Positions 9,234-17,408 of a stretch of 64,000 nucleotides of DNA are shown piece by piece (the first letter of the stretch is position 1; each line of letters starts with the position of its first letter). The stretch is from Cupriavidus campinensis (GTDB taxonomy: Bacteria; Pseudomonadota; Gammaproteobacteria; Burkholderiales; Burkholderiaceae), in NCBI RefSeq assembly GCF_905397395.1, contig NZ_CAJPVH010000016.1, positions 1-64,000 of the forward strand, in the 5' to 3' direction. A program made the position numbers and the translations under genes. The notes beneath the pieces are model-generated. The model was not told the DNA's origin. It ran no database searches and saw only the letters and a list, made by a program, of their open reading frames with translations.

Positions 9234-9929
9234 TCAGTGGCCGGCGCGTTGCAGCGTGTGATAGCCGAACTGGCGGCGGGCGTCACGCAGCGCCATGCCC
9301 TCCAGCGCGGCGCCGAGAATCTGGTCCTCCACGTCACGCGTGCGCAGCGCGCGTTCGAACACCTCCTGCGCGCGAGCCTGCGGGACGACCACCACGCCGT
9401 CCGGGTCCGCCACGATGAAGTCGCCGCTGGCCACGCGCACATCGCCCAAACTCACCGGCTGCTCCACCGCCCGCACCTGCACCCGGTCCTTGCCGGTGCG
9501 CATGAAGCGGCCGCGCGCATAGAGCGGATAGCCGGCCGCGTCGGCCTCGGCGGTGTCCCGGCAGACGCCGTGGATCACCGTGCCGCCCACCCCGCGATGC
9601 GCCGCCAGCCGGCTCATGATGCCGCCCCAGACCGTGCAGTCCACGCGGCCCGCGTTGTCCAGCACGGCCACTGCGCCCTGCGGAATGTCATCGAGAAAGT
9701 CGCCCACGGTGCCCGGCGTGGCCAGGTCCACCGGCACGAAGGCCACGGTGAAGGCCGGGCCGAACACCTGCGGCTGGCCGGCGATGTGCTGGATGCCCAG
9801 CGCGCTGCCGGGCAGGCGGAAATAGTCGAGGGCGTCCGAGATCTCGGCGGTCGAGAGTTGGCGGGCGCGGGCCAGCCAGTCGGCCTGGCCGGGTTGGGAG
9901 GTGTCGGGGGTGTCGGGGGTGTCGCTCAT
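9234..9929 (-). CDS. RraA-like / HMG aldolase family protein (copy 2)
   Basis: Protein of 231 residues of the RraA/HMG aldolase fold, diverged from copy 1. The core TVIHGVCRDTAEAD has the RD pair and the acidic residue two positions later, but the upstream metal Asp position is Gly, the reverse of copy 1. The N-terminus DTPDTPDTS comes from a 9-bp tandem repeat at 9901-9927, which favours the start at 9929 just outside it. It is the first gene of the presumed operon with the Bug receptor and copy 1, and is divergent from a LysR gene. Confidence 0.86.
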   Translation of the reverse strand: MSDTPDTPDTSQPGQADWLARARQLSTAEISDALDYFRLPGSALGIQHIAGQPQVFGPAFTVAFVPVDLATPGTVGDFLDDIPQGAVAVLDNAGRVDCTVWGGIMSRLAAHRGVGGTVIHGVCRDTAEADAAGYPLYARGRFMRTGKDRVQVRAVEQPVSLGDVRVASGDFIVADPDGVVVVPQARAQEVFERALRTRDVEDQILGAALEGMALRDARRQFGYHTLQRAGH

Positions 9930-10029
9930 CGTGCTGCGTCTCCTGCTGCTTTTCTCTACGGATGCACGCAGTTTCAAGTAAAGTCCTATCGAGATCAAAC
10001 ATCGAAAAATGGACTCGACTTCAATAAAA

Positions 10030-10935
10030 ATGAACTTGCGGCAGCTACGTTATTTTTGCGAAGTGGTGGATGCGGGCAGCGCGGCGGAAGCCGCCAACCG
10101 GCTGTTCGTGGCACCCACGGCCATCAGCATGCAGCTTGGGCAGCTGGAATCCCTGCTCGGCGCGCCCGTGTTCGACCGCTCCCGCCGCCCGATGACGCTG
10201 ACCGCCACCGGCCAGTTTCTCTATCCGCGCGCCAAGGACCTGCTCGCGCAGATGCGCCGGCTGGACGAGGAGGCGCGCGCCATCGCCGCCGGCAACCTGG
10301 GCTGGCTCGGCATCGGCTTTACGCGCTCGGCCATCTTCTCGATCCTGCCGGCAGCGGTGCAGCGCTTTCGGGAACAGCATCCGGATGTGCACTTGGATCC
10401 ACTCGAACTGCTGTCCGAGCACCAGCCGGCGCAACTGCGGCGCGGGCGTATCGACGTGGGCATCTCGCGCTATGTGGGCGAGTTCGAGCGGCCTGCCGAC
10501 CTGCACTACACCACGCTGTTCGAAGACCCCTTCGTGGCCGCCGTGCCGTTGCAGAGCCCGCTGGCACAGCGCACCGCCATCGCCGCGCGGGAGCTGGACG
10601 CGCTGCCGCTGATCCAGTATCCGAAAGACCCGCAGAGCGGGTTCGCCAGCCATATGGTGACGGCACTGCGCGACGCCGGCGCCCATCCCACGCCAGGACA
10701 TGAGGCCATCGAGATCCATACCGCGCTGGGGCTGGTGGCAGCCGGGCTCGGCTTCACGCTGGTAGGGGCGTCGGTGGCGGCGCCGAACCGCACCGACGTC
10801 GCCTTCGTGCCGATCGACGATCTCCGCGTGCGCGCCACGCTGGTGGCCGTGACCCGCGCCGGGACACCGAGCCCGGTGATCGACGCCTTCGTGGCCGCGC
10901 TCGCCGCCAGCCATGATGGCGTGAAACCCCGATGA
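10030..10935 (+). CDS. LysR family transcriptional regulator
   Basis: Regulator of about 301 residues with an N-terminal winged helix-turn-helix (MNLRQLRYFCEVVDAGSAAE, then RLFVAPTAISMQLGQLESLLG) and a C-terminal periplasmic-binding-type effector domain. An ATG at 10009 in frame would add seven residues; 10030 gives the usual family start. Divergent from the RraA-Bug-RraA cluster with about 80-100 bases between them, so it is the likely regulator of that cluster. The effector is unknown. Confidence 0.92.
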   Translation: MNLRQLRYFCEVVDAGSAAEAANRLFVAPTAISMQLGQLESLLGAPVFDRSRRPMTLTATGQFLYPRAKDLLAQMRRLDEEARAIAAGNLGWLGIGFTRSAIFSILPAAVQRFREQHPDVHLDPLELLSEHQPAQLRRGRIDVGISRYVGEFERPADLHYTTLFEDPFVAAVPLQSPLAQRTAIAARELDALPLIQYPKDPQSGFASHMVTALRDAGAHPTPGHEAIEIHTALGLVAAGLGFTLVGASVAAPNRTDVAFVPIDDLRVRATLVAVTRAGTPSPVIDAFVAALAASHDGVKPR

Positions 10936-11048
10936 CATCGGCCGGACTTTATTAGAGGTTCACGTGCAGCAATCGTCATAACAGCTTCACGCTCCCTCCC
11001 TAGCATGGCGGGCTTCCGTTCGTTCCCCGGCCGCCGCGCCTGCCCACC

Positions 11049-13031
11049 ATGCTCTCTCCCCGCCATGCCCGTACCCTGATCGCCAGCCTGATCGGGGCCA
11101 TGCTGCTGACCGCCTGCGGCGGCAGCGACGACAACAACACCAACAACACGGGCGCATCGACCCCGCCGCTGGCCGTGCCGGCGGCGCCGAAGGACCTCGG
11201 TTTCGTCGATAGCGCGCCCGTGGCCGACCAGGCGGCGGTGCTGCCGTTCGTCGACTTCGCCTATACCAACCAGCGCGGCGACGCGCGCTACGCCACGCAG
11301 GACACCAACGCCGGCGTGCGCGTGCTGGGTGGCTTCCTCGACCTGTGGCAGCCCCGCTCGCTGATCGTCGATGCCGGCACCACCGCGGCGGCCAACGGCA
11401 GCTTCCCGGCCGTGGTGGCCTCGGACTGGACCGGCCTGCCCGGCGACGCCACCGACGGCACGATCCGCAACGCCGCCGTGCTCGCCGCCAACATCGACTA
11501 CGTGGCCACCGTGACCGCGCAGCGCACCGCCGCCCAGACGCTGGCCGCCTATCTCGACGACCGCCGGGGCAAGGCGTACAGCATCACCGACGGCATGGGC
11601 CCGCTGACCACCGCATGGCGCACCGCCGCCCAGCAGACCACCACGATCACCGACATCGCCGCCGACGCCACGACCGTGCTCTACAACGACAGCGGCAACA
11701 ACACCGGCGTGGCCGGCAGCGCCAACACGGCGTTCGGCACGGTGGTGGACTTCGTCAACAACATCGGCGAGAACGGCTCCACCGAACCGGCCAAGCGCTT
11801 CTTCAAGTACGCGCGTCCGTGGCGCTGGAGCGCCAGCGTGCAGGTGGTGCCGGCGCTGGAACCGGCCAAGAGCCCCACGCCGGCCACCGATGGCGGCTAC
11901 ACCAGCGGCCACACCGCCGAAGCGGTGCGCGACGCCATCGCCATGGCCTACGTGGTGCCCGAGCGCTTCCAGGAGATGGTGGCGCGCGGCCTGGAACTTG
12001 GCGAGAACCGCATCCTCGCCGGCATGCACTCGCCGCTGGACGTGGTGAGCGGCCGCATGCTCGGCCAGGCCACGGCGGCGGCCAGCATCGCCACCGGCAA
12101 CAATGCCGCCCGCAAGGACGCGGCCTACGCCCAGGCCCGCAGCACGCTGATGGCGGCGGCCAACGTCACCACCGACGCAGCGTTCCGTGACTTCGCGCAT
12201 TCGGGCAGCACCGCCACCGACCGCTTTGCCGACTACGCCACCAACAAAGCCAACTACGTGCGCCGCATGACATTCGGCTTCGCGCCGATCGCCGATACGA
12301 CGAAGCCGGCGGTGGTGCCGAAGGGGGCCGAGGTGCTGCTGGAGACGCGCCTGCCGTACCTGGACGCCGCCCAGCGCCGCGTGGTGCTGAAGACCACGGC
12401 CGTGGCGTCGGGCTACCCGGTGATGGACGATGCCGAAGGCTGGGGCCGCCTGAACCTGTTCGCCGCGGCCGATGGCTACGGCGCGTTCCGGGGCGACGTG
12501 GTCGTGAACATGGATGCCAGCCGTGGCGGTTTCCACGCGCTGGACACGTGGCGCAACGACATCGGCGGTGACGGCAAGCTGACCAAGCAGGGCACCGGCA
12601 CATTGCGCCTGGGCGGCCAGAACACCTACACGGGCGGCACGCAGGTGACGGCCGGCATGCTGCAGGCGGTCTCGGCCACGGCATTCGGCAAGGGAGAGGT
12701 CTATCTGGGCGGCGGTACGCTGGCGTCGAGCGCGGACGCGCAACTGGTGATCGCCGGCGCGTTCACGCAACTGGCCGACACCACGCTGCAACTGGACATC
12801 GGCAGCGGCGGCGCGGGGCGCCTCGCGGTCAGCGGCATCGCCACGGTGGCGGGCGGCACGCTGGCGGTGAACTTCCGCAGCGGCTTCCGTCCGTCGGTGG
12901 GCGACACCATTGCGCTGCTGAACTGCGGCAGCCTGCGCGGCCGCTTCACGACGATCTCGGTGCCGGGCTACAAGACCACGGCGGTCTACACCGAGACGGG
13001 CCTGTCGATCCGCATCGACGGCACGGCCTGA
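11049..13031 (+). CDS. PAP2/class A acid phosphatase lipoprotein with autotransporter-type beta repeat
   Basis: Protein of 660 residues. A signal peptide ends in a lipobox (LLTACG), predicting a lipid-anchored exported protein. The middle carries the PAP2 signature in three parts: KRFFKYARPWRW, the SGHT motif in GGYTSGHTAEAV, and ENRILAGMHSPLDVVSGR with the active His. Phosphatase activity on an exported phospho-ester is likely. Residues about 510-560 resemble the autotransporter-associated beta-strand repeat (KQGTGTLRLGGQNTYTGGT), followed by beta-rich sequence, but no translocator barrel is present. Substrate and surface location are inference. Confidence 0.85.
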   Translation: MLSPRHARTLIASLIGAMLLTACGGSDDNNTNNTGASTPPLAVPAAPKDLGFVDSAPVADQAAVLPFVDFAYTNQRGDARYATQDTNAGVRVLGGFLDLWQPRSLIVDAGTTAAANGSFPAVVASDWTGLPGDATDGTIRNAAVLAANIDYVATVTAQRTAAQTLAAYLDDRRGKAYSITDGMGPLTTAWRTAAQQTTTITDIAADATTVLYNDSGNNTGVAGSANTAFGTVVDFVNNIGENGSTEPAKRFFKYARPWRWSASVQVVPALEPAKSPTPATDGGYTSGHTAEAVRDAIAMAYVVPERFQEMVARGLELGENRILAGMHSPLDVVSGRMLGQATAAASIATGNNAARKDAAYAQARSTLMAAANVTTDAAFRDFAHSGSTATDRFADYATNKANYVRRMTFGFAPIADTTKPAVVPKGAEVLLETRLPYLDAAQRRVVLKTTAVASGYPVMDDAEGWGRLNLFAAADGYGAFRGDVVVNMDASRGGFHALDTWRNDIGGDGKLTKQGTGTLRLGGQNTYTGGTQVTAGMLQAVSATAFGKGEVYLGGGTLASSADAQLVIAGAFTQLADTTLQLDIGSGGAGRLAVSGIATVAGGTLAVNFRSGFRPSVGDTIALLNCGSLRGRFTTISVPGYKTTAVYTETGLSIRIDGTA

Positions 13032-13076
13032 GGGAGCTTGAGGGAGCCTGAGGGAGCCTGAGGGAGCCTGAGGGGC
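13029..13076. repeat. 10-bp tandem repeat
   Basis: About five copies of TGAGGGAGCC (one with TT variation) start at the stop codon of the phosphatase gene and run to the stop codon of the convergent flavodoxin gene. The array fills the whole gap between the two 3' ends. It has the look of a slippage-generated minisatellite. Confidence 0.85.
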
Positions 13077-13567
13077 TAGAACACGCCGAGCGCGAGGCCG
13101 GCCGCCAGGCCGGCGCCAAGCTCGGCGCAATGGTCCAGGTCGTCCTGGCCGATCTGTTTCGTGGCGAGGATGGCTTCCGGCGTCTGCGCCCTGGTGCAGA
13201 CAATCAGCGTCGGCGCCACGCGGTTGAGGCGCCAGCCCGTGGCGATGCGCTCAAGCTGGCGCTGCGCGTTCTGGCCGTCACTGCCGGCGCAGATCATGGC
13301 CGCGTAGGGGCGGCCGTTCACGCGGTCCAGCACCGGGTAGTAGCAACGGTCGAAGAAATCCTTCATCAGGCCGGACATCGCCGCCAGGTTCTCTGGCGTG
13401 GCGAACAGGTAGCCGTCGGCCGCGAGCACATCGGCGGCGCCGGCCTCGGTGGCGCGCAGCAGCCGGACGGCCACGCCCTCCTGCCCGCGCGCCGCCCGGG
13501 CCGCCGCCTCCGCCATCTGCGCCGTGCCCCCGGTCATCGTGTGATAGACGATCAACAAGGTCTTCAT
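13076..13567 (-). CDS. Flavodoxin-fold FMN protein
   Basis: Cytoplasmic protein of 163 residues of the flavodoxin/NADPH-dependent FMN reductase type. The N-terminus LLIVYHTMTGGTAQMAEAAA is the phosphate-binding loop for FMN, and FATPENLAAMSGLMKDFFDR is the typical loop before the flavin ring. It could carry electrons or reduce a quinone or flavin. It is read toward the phosphatase gene and away from the isochorismatase gene at 13603, which is on the same strand 35 bases upstream, so the two may be cotranscribed. Confidence 0.87.
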   Translation of the reverse strand: MKTLLIVYHTMTGGTAQMAEAAARAARGQEGVAVRLLRATEAGAADVLAADGYLFATPENLAAMSGLMKDFFDRCYYPVLDRVNGRPYAAMICAGSDGQNAQRQLERIATGWRLNRVAPTLIVCTRAQTPEAILATKQIGQDDLDHCAELGAGLAAGLALGVF

Positions 13568-13602
13568 GGTGCGCCGACTCTACCATGTGGGACCGGGTGT
13601 GT

Positions 13603-14280
13603 TCAGCGCGCGGAGTCGAGCACCTCGCCTGCCGACTGCACGGCCTGGGCCTTGGTGTAGCTCTCGATCAGCAACTGGTAGGCCGGGAAGATCTTCGTGT
13701 AGACCTCGGCCCACTGCTGGGCATCGTCGCGATGCCAGGTCTGCTGGAGTTCGGAGGCCACGGCGGCGGTGTCCATCGGCACCACGCCGGCCTGCACCAC
13801 GCGCGCCAGCGTGATCTCCTGGGCCATTTTCGAGTAGGTGCCGGACGCATCGACCACCGCGAACACCTTGTAGCCGTCCGCCACCGCGCTGATCGACGGA
13901 AAGGCCATGCAGACGCTGGTGATGGTGCCGGCGATGACCAGCGTCTTCCGCCCGGTCTCCTTCACGGCGGCGACGAACTCGGGGTTGTCCCACGCGTTGA
14001 TCTCGCCCCTGCGCGCCACATAGCGCGCGTGCGGCGCATTCTCATGGATTTCGGGAATCAGCGGGCCGTTGGGCCCCTGCGGCACGGACGCGGTGGTGAT
14101 GACCGGCAGCTTGCAGAGCGTGGCCATCCGGGCCAGCGCCGCCGCGCGCTGGCGCAGTTCGGGCATCGGCATGTCGCCGATGGTCTGAAACAGGCCGCTC
14201 TGATGGTCGATCAGGAGCATCGCGGTATCGGAGGGGTCGATAACAGGACGCTGGCCGTTGAAGTTTGCCGGGCTGCTCAT
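13603..14280 (-). CDS. Isochorismatase-fold cysteine hydrolase (YcaC-like, copy 1)
   Basis: Hydrolase of 225 residues. The Asp of the Cys-Asp-Lys catalytic set is in [11 protein letters not shown]; the nucleophile Cys is in [31 protein letters not shown] matches the YcaC subgroup. YcaC-like enzymes act on amide or N-carbamoyl type substrates, but the true substrate is unknown here. AAGGAG lies upstream of the ATG at 14280. It is divergent from a LysR gene, which may control it, and paralogous to the gene at 15361. Confidence 0.9.
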   Translation of the reverse strand: MSSPANFNGQRPVIDPSDTAMLLIDHQSGLFQTIGDMPMPELRQRAAALARMATLCKLPVITTASVPQGPNGPLIPEIHENAPHARYVARRGEINAWDNPEFVAAVKETGRKTLVIAGTITSVCMAFPSISAVADGYKVFAVVDASGTYSKMAQEITLARVVQAGVVPMDTAAVASELQQTWHRDDAQQWAEVYTKIFPAYQLLIESYTKAQAVQSAGEVLDSAR

Positions 14281-14395
14281 GGTGGTTCTCCTTGGAGGTG
14301 AGTGCGGACTCAGCATAGGCTGCCCGCGGCTTTGGCTGTAGACTCGGATTCACGCTCTCAGCGTCCTATTTCGTGAACGACAAACCCAGGCACGC

Positions 14396-15301
14396 ATGCA
14401 AGATCTGAACGATCTCTACTACTACGTGGAGGCAGTGGAACATGGCGGCTTCGCGCCGGCCGGCCGTGCGCTGGGGGTGCCGAAGTCCAAGCTCAGCCGG
14501 CGCATCAGCCTGCTGGAGGAGCGGCTCGGCGTGCGGCTGATCCACCGCTCCACGCGCCAGTTCGCCATGACGGAGATCGGCCGCACCTACTACGAGCACT
14601 GCAAGGCGATGCTGGTGGAGGCGGAGGCGGCGCAGGACGCCATCGACATGACCCGCGCGGCGCCGCGCGGCATTGTGCGTGTGACGTGTCCGGTGGCGCT
14701 GCTGCAGGTTCACGTCGGCACCATGCTGGCGGACTTCATGGTGCGCCACCCGCATGTGACGCTTCATCTGGAAGCGACCAACCGGCGCGTGGACCCGGTG
14801 GCGGAAGCGGTGGACGTGGCCATTCGCGTCCGGCCGCCGCCGCTGCAGGACAGCGACCTGGTCATCCGCGTGCTGGCCGAACGCACGCAATGCCTGTTCG
14901 CCAGCGCCGACCTCGTGCGGCAGCGTGGCCTGCCGCAACGCCCGGCGGACCTGGCCGACTGGCCGAGCCTGAGCCTGGGCGCCCCGCAGGCCGAGCATGT
15001 CTGGCGACTATGCGGCCCCGATGGCGAGGCGGCGGACATCCGCCATCGGCCGCGCTTCGTGACCGGCGACATGATCGCGCTGCGCACCGCCGCGCTGGCG
15101 GGGGTGGGCGTGGGACACCTGCCAGTGATGATGGTGTCGGCGCAGCTGGCCGAGGGCTCGCTGGTACGGCTGCTGCCGGAATGGCCGCCCCGGCCCGAAA
15201 TCCTGCACGTGGTCTTCCCCTCCCGGCGCGGCCTGCTGCCGTCGGTCCGGGCACTGGTGGACCATCTCGCCGAAGCGTTCGGGGCGCTGCGCGAAGCCTA
15301 G
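14396..15301 (+). CDS. LysR family transcriptional regulator
   Basis: Regulator of 301 residues with a typical N-terminal helix-turn-helix (LNDLYYYVEAVEHGGFAPAG, KSKLSRRISLLEERLGVRL) and effector domain. The start MQDLNDLYYYVEAVEHGGF resembles the AaeR/DsdC-like subgroup that often sits beside hydrolase or flavoprotein genes. It is divergent from isochorismatase copy 1 with 115 bases between starts and convergent with copy 2, so either or both could be targets. Confidence 0.93.
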   Translation: MQDLNDLYYYVEAVEHGGFAPAGRALGVPKSKLSRRISLLEERLGVRLIHRSTRQFAMTEIGRTYYEHCKAMLVEAEAAQDAIDMTRAAPRGIVRVTCPVALLQVHVGTMLADFMVRHPHVTLHLEATNRRVDPVAEAVDVAIRVRPPPLQDSDLVIRVLAERTQCLFASADLVRQRGLPQRPADLADWPSLSLGAPQAEHVWRLCGPDGEAADIRHRPRFVTGDMIALRTAALAGVGVGHLPVMMVSAQLAEGSLVRLLPEWPPRPEILHVVFPSRRGLLPSVRALVDHLAEAFGALREA

Positions 15302-15314
15302 CGCCCCAGGGCGC

Positions 15315-15340
15315 GGGACGGCCCGGGCCGGCGCCGTCCC
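15315..15340. terminator. GC-rich hairpin between convergent genes
   Basis: GGGACGGC (15315-15322) pairs perfectly with GCCGTCCC (15333-15340) across a 10-base GC-rich loop. It sits in the 59-base gap between the convergent LysR and isochorismatase ends. There is no T tract on either strand, so termination efficiency is uncertain. Confidence 0.5.
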
Positions 15341-15360
15341 ATCGGCGAAATCAGGGCGGC

Positions 15361-15987
15361 TTACTTGCTGCCCTTGACCGTGGTGTAGCTCGTGATCAGG
15401 TTGCGGTAGTCGGGAATGTGGTTCGAGAACAGCGTGCCGAGCCCCTCGATGTCGTTGCGCCAGTCGCGGTGCAGCTCGCACGCCACGCCGAACCAGCTCA
15501 TCAGCTGCGCGCCGGCCTGGGTCATGCGCTGCCAGGCCGCGTCCCGCGTGATCGGGTTGAAGGTGCCGGAGGCGTCGGTGACCACGAAGACGTCATAGCC
15601 TTCCTCGATGGCCGACAGTGCCGGGAAGGCGACGCAGACCTCGGTGACCACGCCGGCGATCAGCAGCTGCTTCTTGCCGGTGGCCTTCACGGCGGCGACG
15701 AAGTCGGCGTTGTCCCAGGCGTTGATCTGGCCGGGGCGCGGAATGAACGGCGCCTCGGGGAACATCGCCTTCAGTTCCGGGGCGAGCGGGCCGTTCGGGC
15801 CATCCTCGAAGCTCGTGGTCAGGACGGTGGGCAGGCCGAAGTATTTGGCACAGTCGGCCAGCGCCAGCACATTGTTCTTGAACTTGTCGGGTTCGATATC
15901 ACGCACCAGCGACATCAGGCCGGCCTGATGGTCCACCAGCAGCACGGCGGCTTGGGACTTGTCCAGGCGGTTATACGTTTTGGTCAT
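15361..15987 (-). CDS. ycaC: Isochorismatase-fold cysteine hydrolase (YcaC-like, copy 2)
   Basis: Hydrolase of 208 residues, very close in pattern to YcaC: AAVLLVDHQAGLMSLVRDIE carries the catalytic Asp, GVVTEVCVAFPALSAIEEG the nucleophile Cys, and GQINAWDNADFVAAVKATGK the subgroup signature. YcaC is an octameric hydrolase of unsettled substrate. Two adjacent ATGs (15990 and 15987) compete; GGAG upstream fits 15987 slightly better. The frame is open much further upstream but without family similarity. It is a paralogue of the gene at 13603. Confidence 0.9.
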   Translation of the reverse strand: MTKTYNRLDKSQAAVLLVDHQAGLMSLVRDIEPDKFKNNVLALADCAKYFGLPTVLTTSFEDGPNGPLAPELKAMFPEAPFIPRPGQINAWDNADFVAAVKATGKKQLLIAGVVTEVCVAFPALSAIEEGYDVFVVTDASGTFNPITRDAAWQRMTQAGAQLMSWFGVACELHRDWRNDIEGLGTLFSNHIPDYRNLITSYTTVKGSK

Positions 15988-16191
15988 CATGCGCTCCAAT
16001 GGAAGACCTGGGCCGGGCGGACGGGCATCCGCCCGGCGGGGGTAGCCCTGCGGGCCAGGCTCCGCCGCGAAACGGCGGCGTGAAGTCCACTGTAGGCGAT
16101 CCATCGGCAGCGCGGCAGTCATGAAATGCGGATCGCAGCGTCCTGGCAAAGGAACGCTGCGCGGGACTGCCATCCAACCAGATCGGGCCGA

Positions 16192-16611
16192 TCAGACCAG
16201 ATTGATCTCGATATGGATGTTGCCGGTGAGGGCCTTCGAGTACGGGCAGGTCTGGTGGGCCGTCTCCACCAGCGCCTGCGCCACATCGCGCGGCACGCCC
16301 GGCAGGCTCACGTTCAGGCGCGCCTGCAGCAGGTAGGCATCGCCGGCCTTGCCGAGGTCCACTTCCGCGTCCACGGCGGTGTCGCCCGGCAGTTGCACCT
16401 TGCGGGCCTTGGCCGCGAGGCCCATGGCGCCGATGAAGCACGCGGACCATCCGGCGGCCAGCAGCTGTTCCGGGTTGGTGCCGATGCCGCGGGTGCCCGG
16501 CGAGGCCAGCTTGATGTCCAGCCGGCCGTCGTCGCTGCGCGCCGCGCCGTCACGGCCGCCGGAGGTGATGTGGACCTTGCCGGTGTACAGGACGTTTTCG
16601 ATACGGGTCAT
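16192..16611 (-). CDS. Ohr/OsmC family organic hydroperoxide reductase (copy 1)
   Basis: Thiol peroxidase of 139 residues. The N-terminus MTRIENVLYTGKVHITSGGRDG matches Ohr, and both redox cysteines are present: LAAGWSACFIGAM and HQTCPYSKAL. Ohr reduces organic hydroperoxides using dihydrolipoyl-type reductants. Unlike the second Ohr at 24758 it has no adjacent OhrR-type repressor or palindrome of that type. It lies between the YcaC-like gene and the DGAR-repeat gene, all on the minus strand. Confidence 0.93.
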   Translation of the reverse strand: MTRIENVLYTGKVHITSGGRDGAARSDDGRLDIKLASPGTRGIGTNPEQLLAAGWSACFIGAMGLAAKARKVQLPGDTAVDAEVDLGKAGDAYLLQARLNVSLPGVPRDVAQALVETAHQTCPYSKALTGNIHIEINLV

Positions 16612-16654
16612 GTCGTTTTCCAGTTTGCGGGTTGAAATGCGTGGATCCAGTCGG

Positions 16655-16690
16655 GCGGATCAGGTGAATCAGGCGAATCAGTCGAATCAG
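16655..16690. repeat. 9-bp tandem repeat
   Basis: Four units of a 9-bp repeat (GCGGATCAG, GTGAATCAG, GCGAATCAG, TCGAATCAG) run through the gap before the ohr gene and into the stop codon region of the DGAR-repeat gene. Units differ at one to three bases. Confidence 0.8.
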
Positions 16691-17025
16691 GCGTAGGCGC
16701 CGTCGAGGTAGGGGTCGACCGTGCGTGCCGGGTCGGCCGAGACGCCGGTGCGGTCCAGGCCGGCCACGATGCGGGCGCCGTCCGTGTACGGATCGACATT
16801 GCGGGCGCCATCGGTGAACGGGTCGACGTTGCGGGCGCCGTCGCTGTACGGGCTGCGGGCGTCCTGCACGGAGCGGGCACCGTCGCTGTACGGGTTGCGC
16901 GGCTCCTGCACCGAGCGGGCACCGTCGGTGTAGACATCACGGGCGCCGGTTACGGCGGCTTGGGCGCCGGCAGCGGCGGCAACGAGGGCAACGGCGAGAA
17001 CGAGGCGCTTGGCGATGGAGGTCAT
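16687..17025 (-). CDS. Secreted DGAR-repeat small protein
   Basis: Protein of 112 residues with a clear signal peptide (KRLVLAVALVAAAAGAQA). The mature part is almost entirely a 10-13 residue repeat built on PYTDGARNV / PYSDGARSVQ, five to seven degenerate copies, ending PYLDGAYA. It has no cysteine and no known catalytic motif; the Asp-Tyr-Asp pattern could bind cations, but that is speculation. Similar short periplasmic repeat proteins are known in Cupriavidus-like genomes without a settled role. It is divergent from dipZ, and the gap between them holds two 10-bp-phased direct repeats. Confidence 0.82.
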   Translation of the reverse strand: MTSIAKRLVLAVALVAAAAGAQAAVTGARDVYTDGARSVQEPRNPYSDGARSVQDARSPYSDGARNVDPFTDGARNVDPYTDGARIVAGLDRTGVSADPARTVDPYLDGAYA

Positions 17026-17205
17026 GATCGTATTTCCTTGAAATTTGGGTTCGGTAGTCATTCAGGTATTGCGAGGCGGGTTGCGGTGCGTCTGGTTTGT
17101 TCGCTTGCCGCGCTGCCACGGAATGCATTTAAGTCGACGGACGTATCGCGCCCGTAGCGATTTGGGGGCCTTACTGTCAGGGCACGTATCGCTGCGGGAG
17201 CCAGA

Positions 17206-17221
17206 TACAAAGGCGTACAAA
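17206..17221 (-). promoter_or_regulatory. Candidate response-regulator box (left)
   Basis: TACAAA-GGCG-TACAAA is a direct repeat with a 10-base period. On the minus strand it reads TTTGTA-N4-TTTGTA, a spacing typical of OmpR/PhoB-family tandem sites. It lies about 180 bases from the start of the DGAR-repeat gene. Confidence 0.45.
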
Positions 17222-17392
17222 AAGGCGGCGGGGCGGAGGGGGGGAGCACCCCGATCCGGCGGGATTCGGGTGACGGGAACGGGCCAAAGCGGGCCAAACC
17301 GGGGACCAAATCGGGCCGGCTCGGACCAAATCGGGCAAATCGGGCAAATCGGACGCTACCGGGCCGATCGGCGAGCCCGCCGGACGCCGCCA

Positions 17393-17408
17393 TGTATCAC
17401 TCTGTATC
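17393..17408 (+). promoter_or_regulatory. Candidate response-regulator box (right)
   Basis: TGTATC-ACTC-TGTATC is a direct repeat with a 10-base period, about 100 bases before the dipZ start. It is the mirror counterpart of the left box at 17206-17221, sharing the inverted 13-mer. Confidence 0.45.

Noticed and set aside
10506-13130. An 874-codon minus-strand frame opposite the LysR and phosphatase genes
   Set aside because: It runs antisense across two genes with clear families and has shadow-type composition.
16600-17360. CRISPR-like array suggested by clustered short repeats
   Set aside because: Units are only 9 bp, contiguous and degenerate, without spacers or cas genes.
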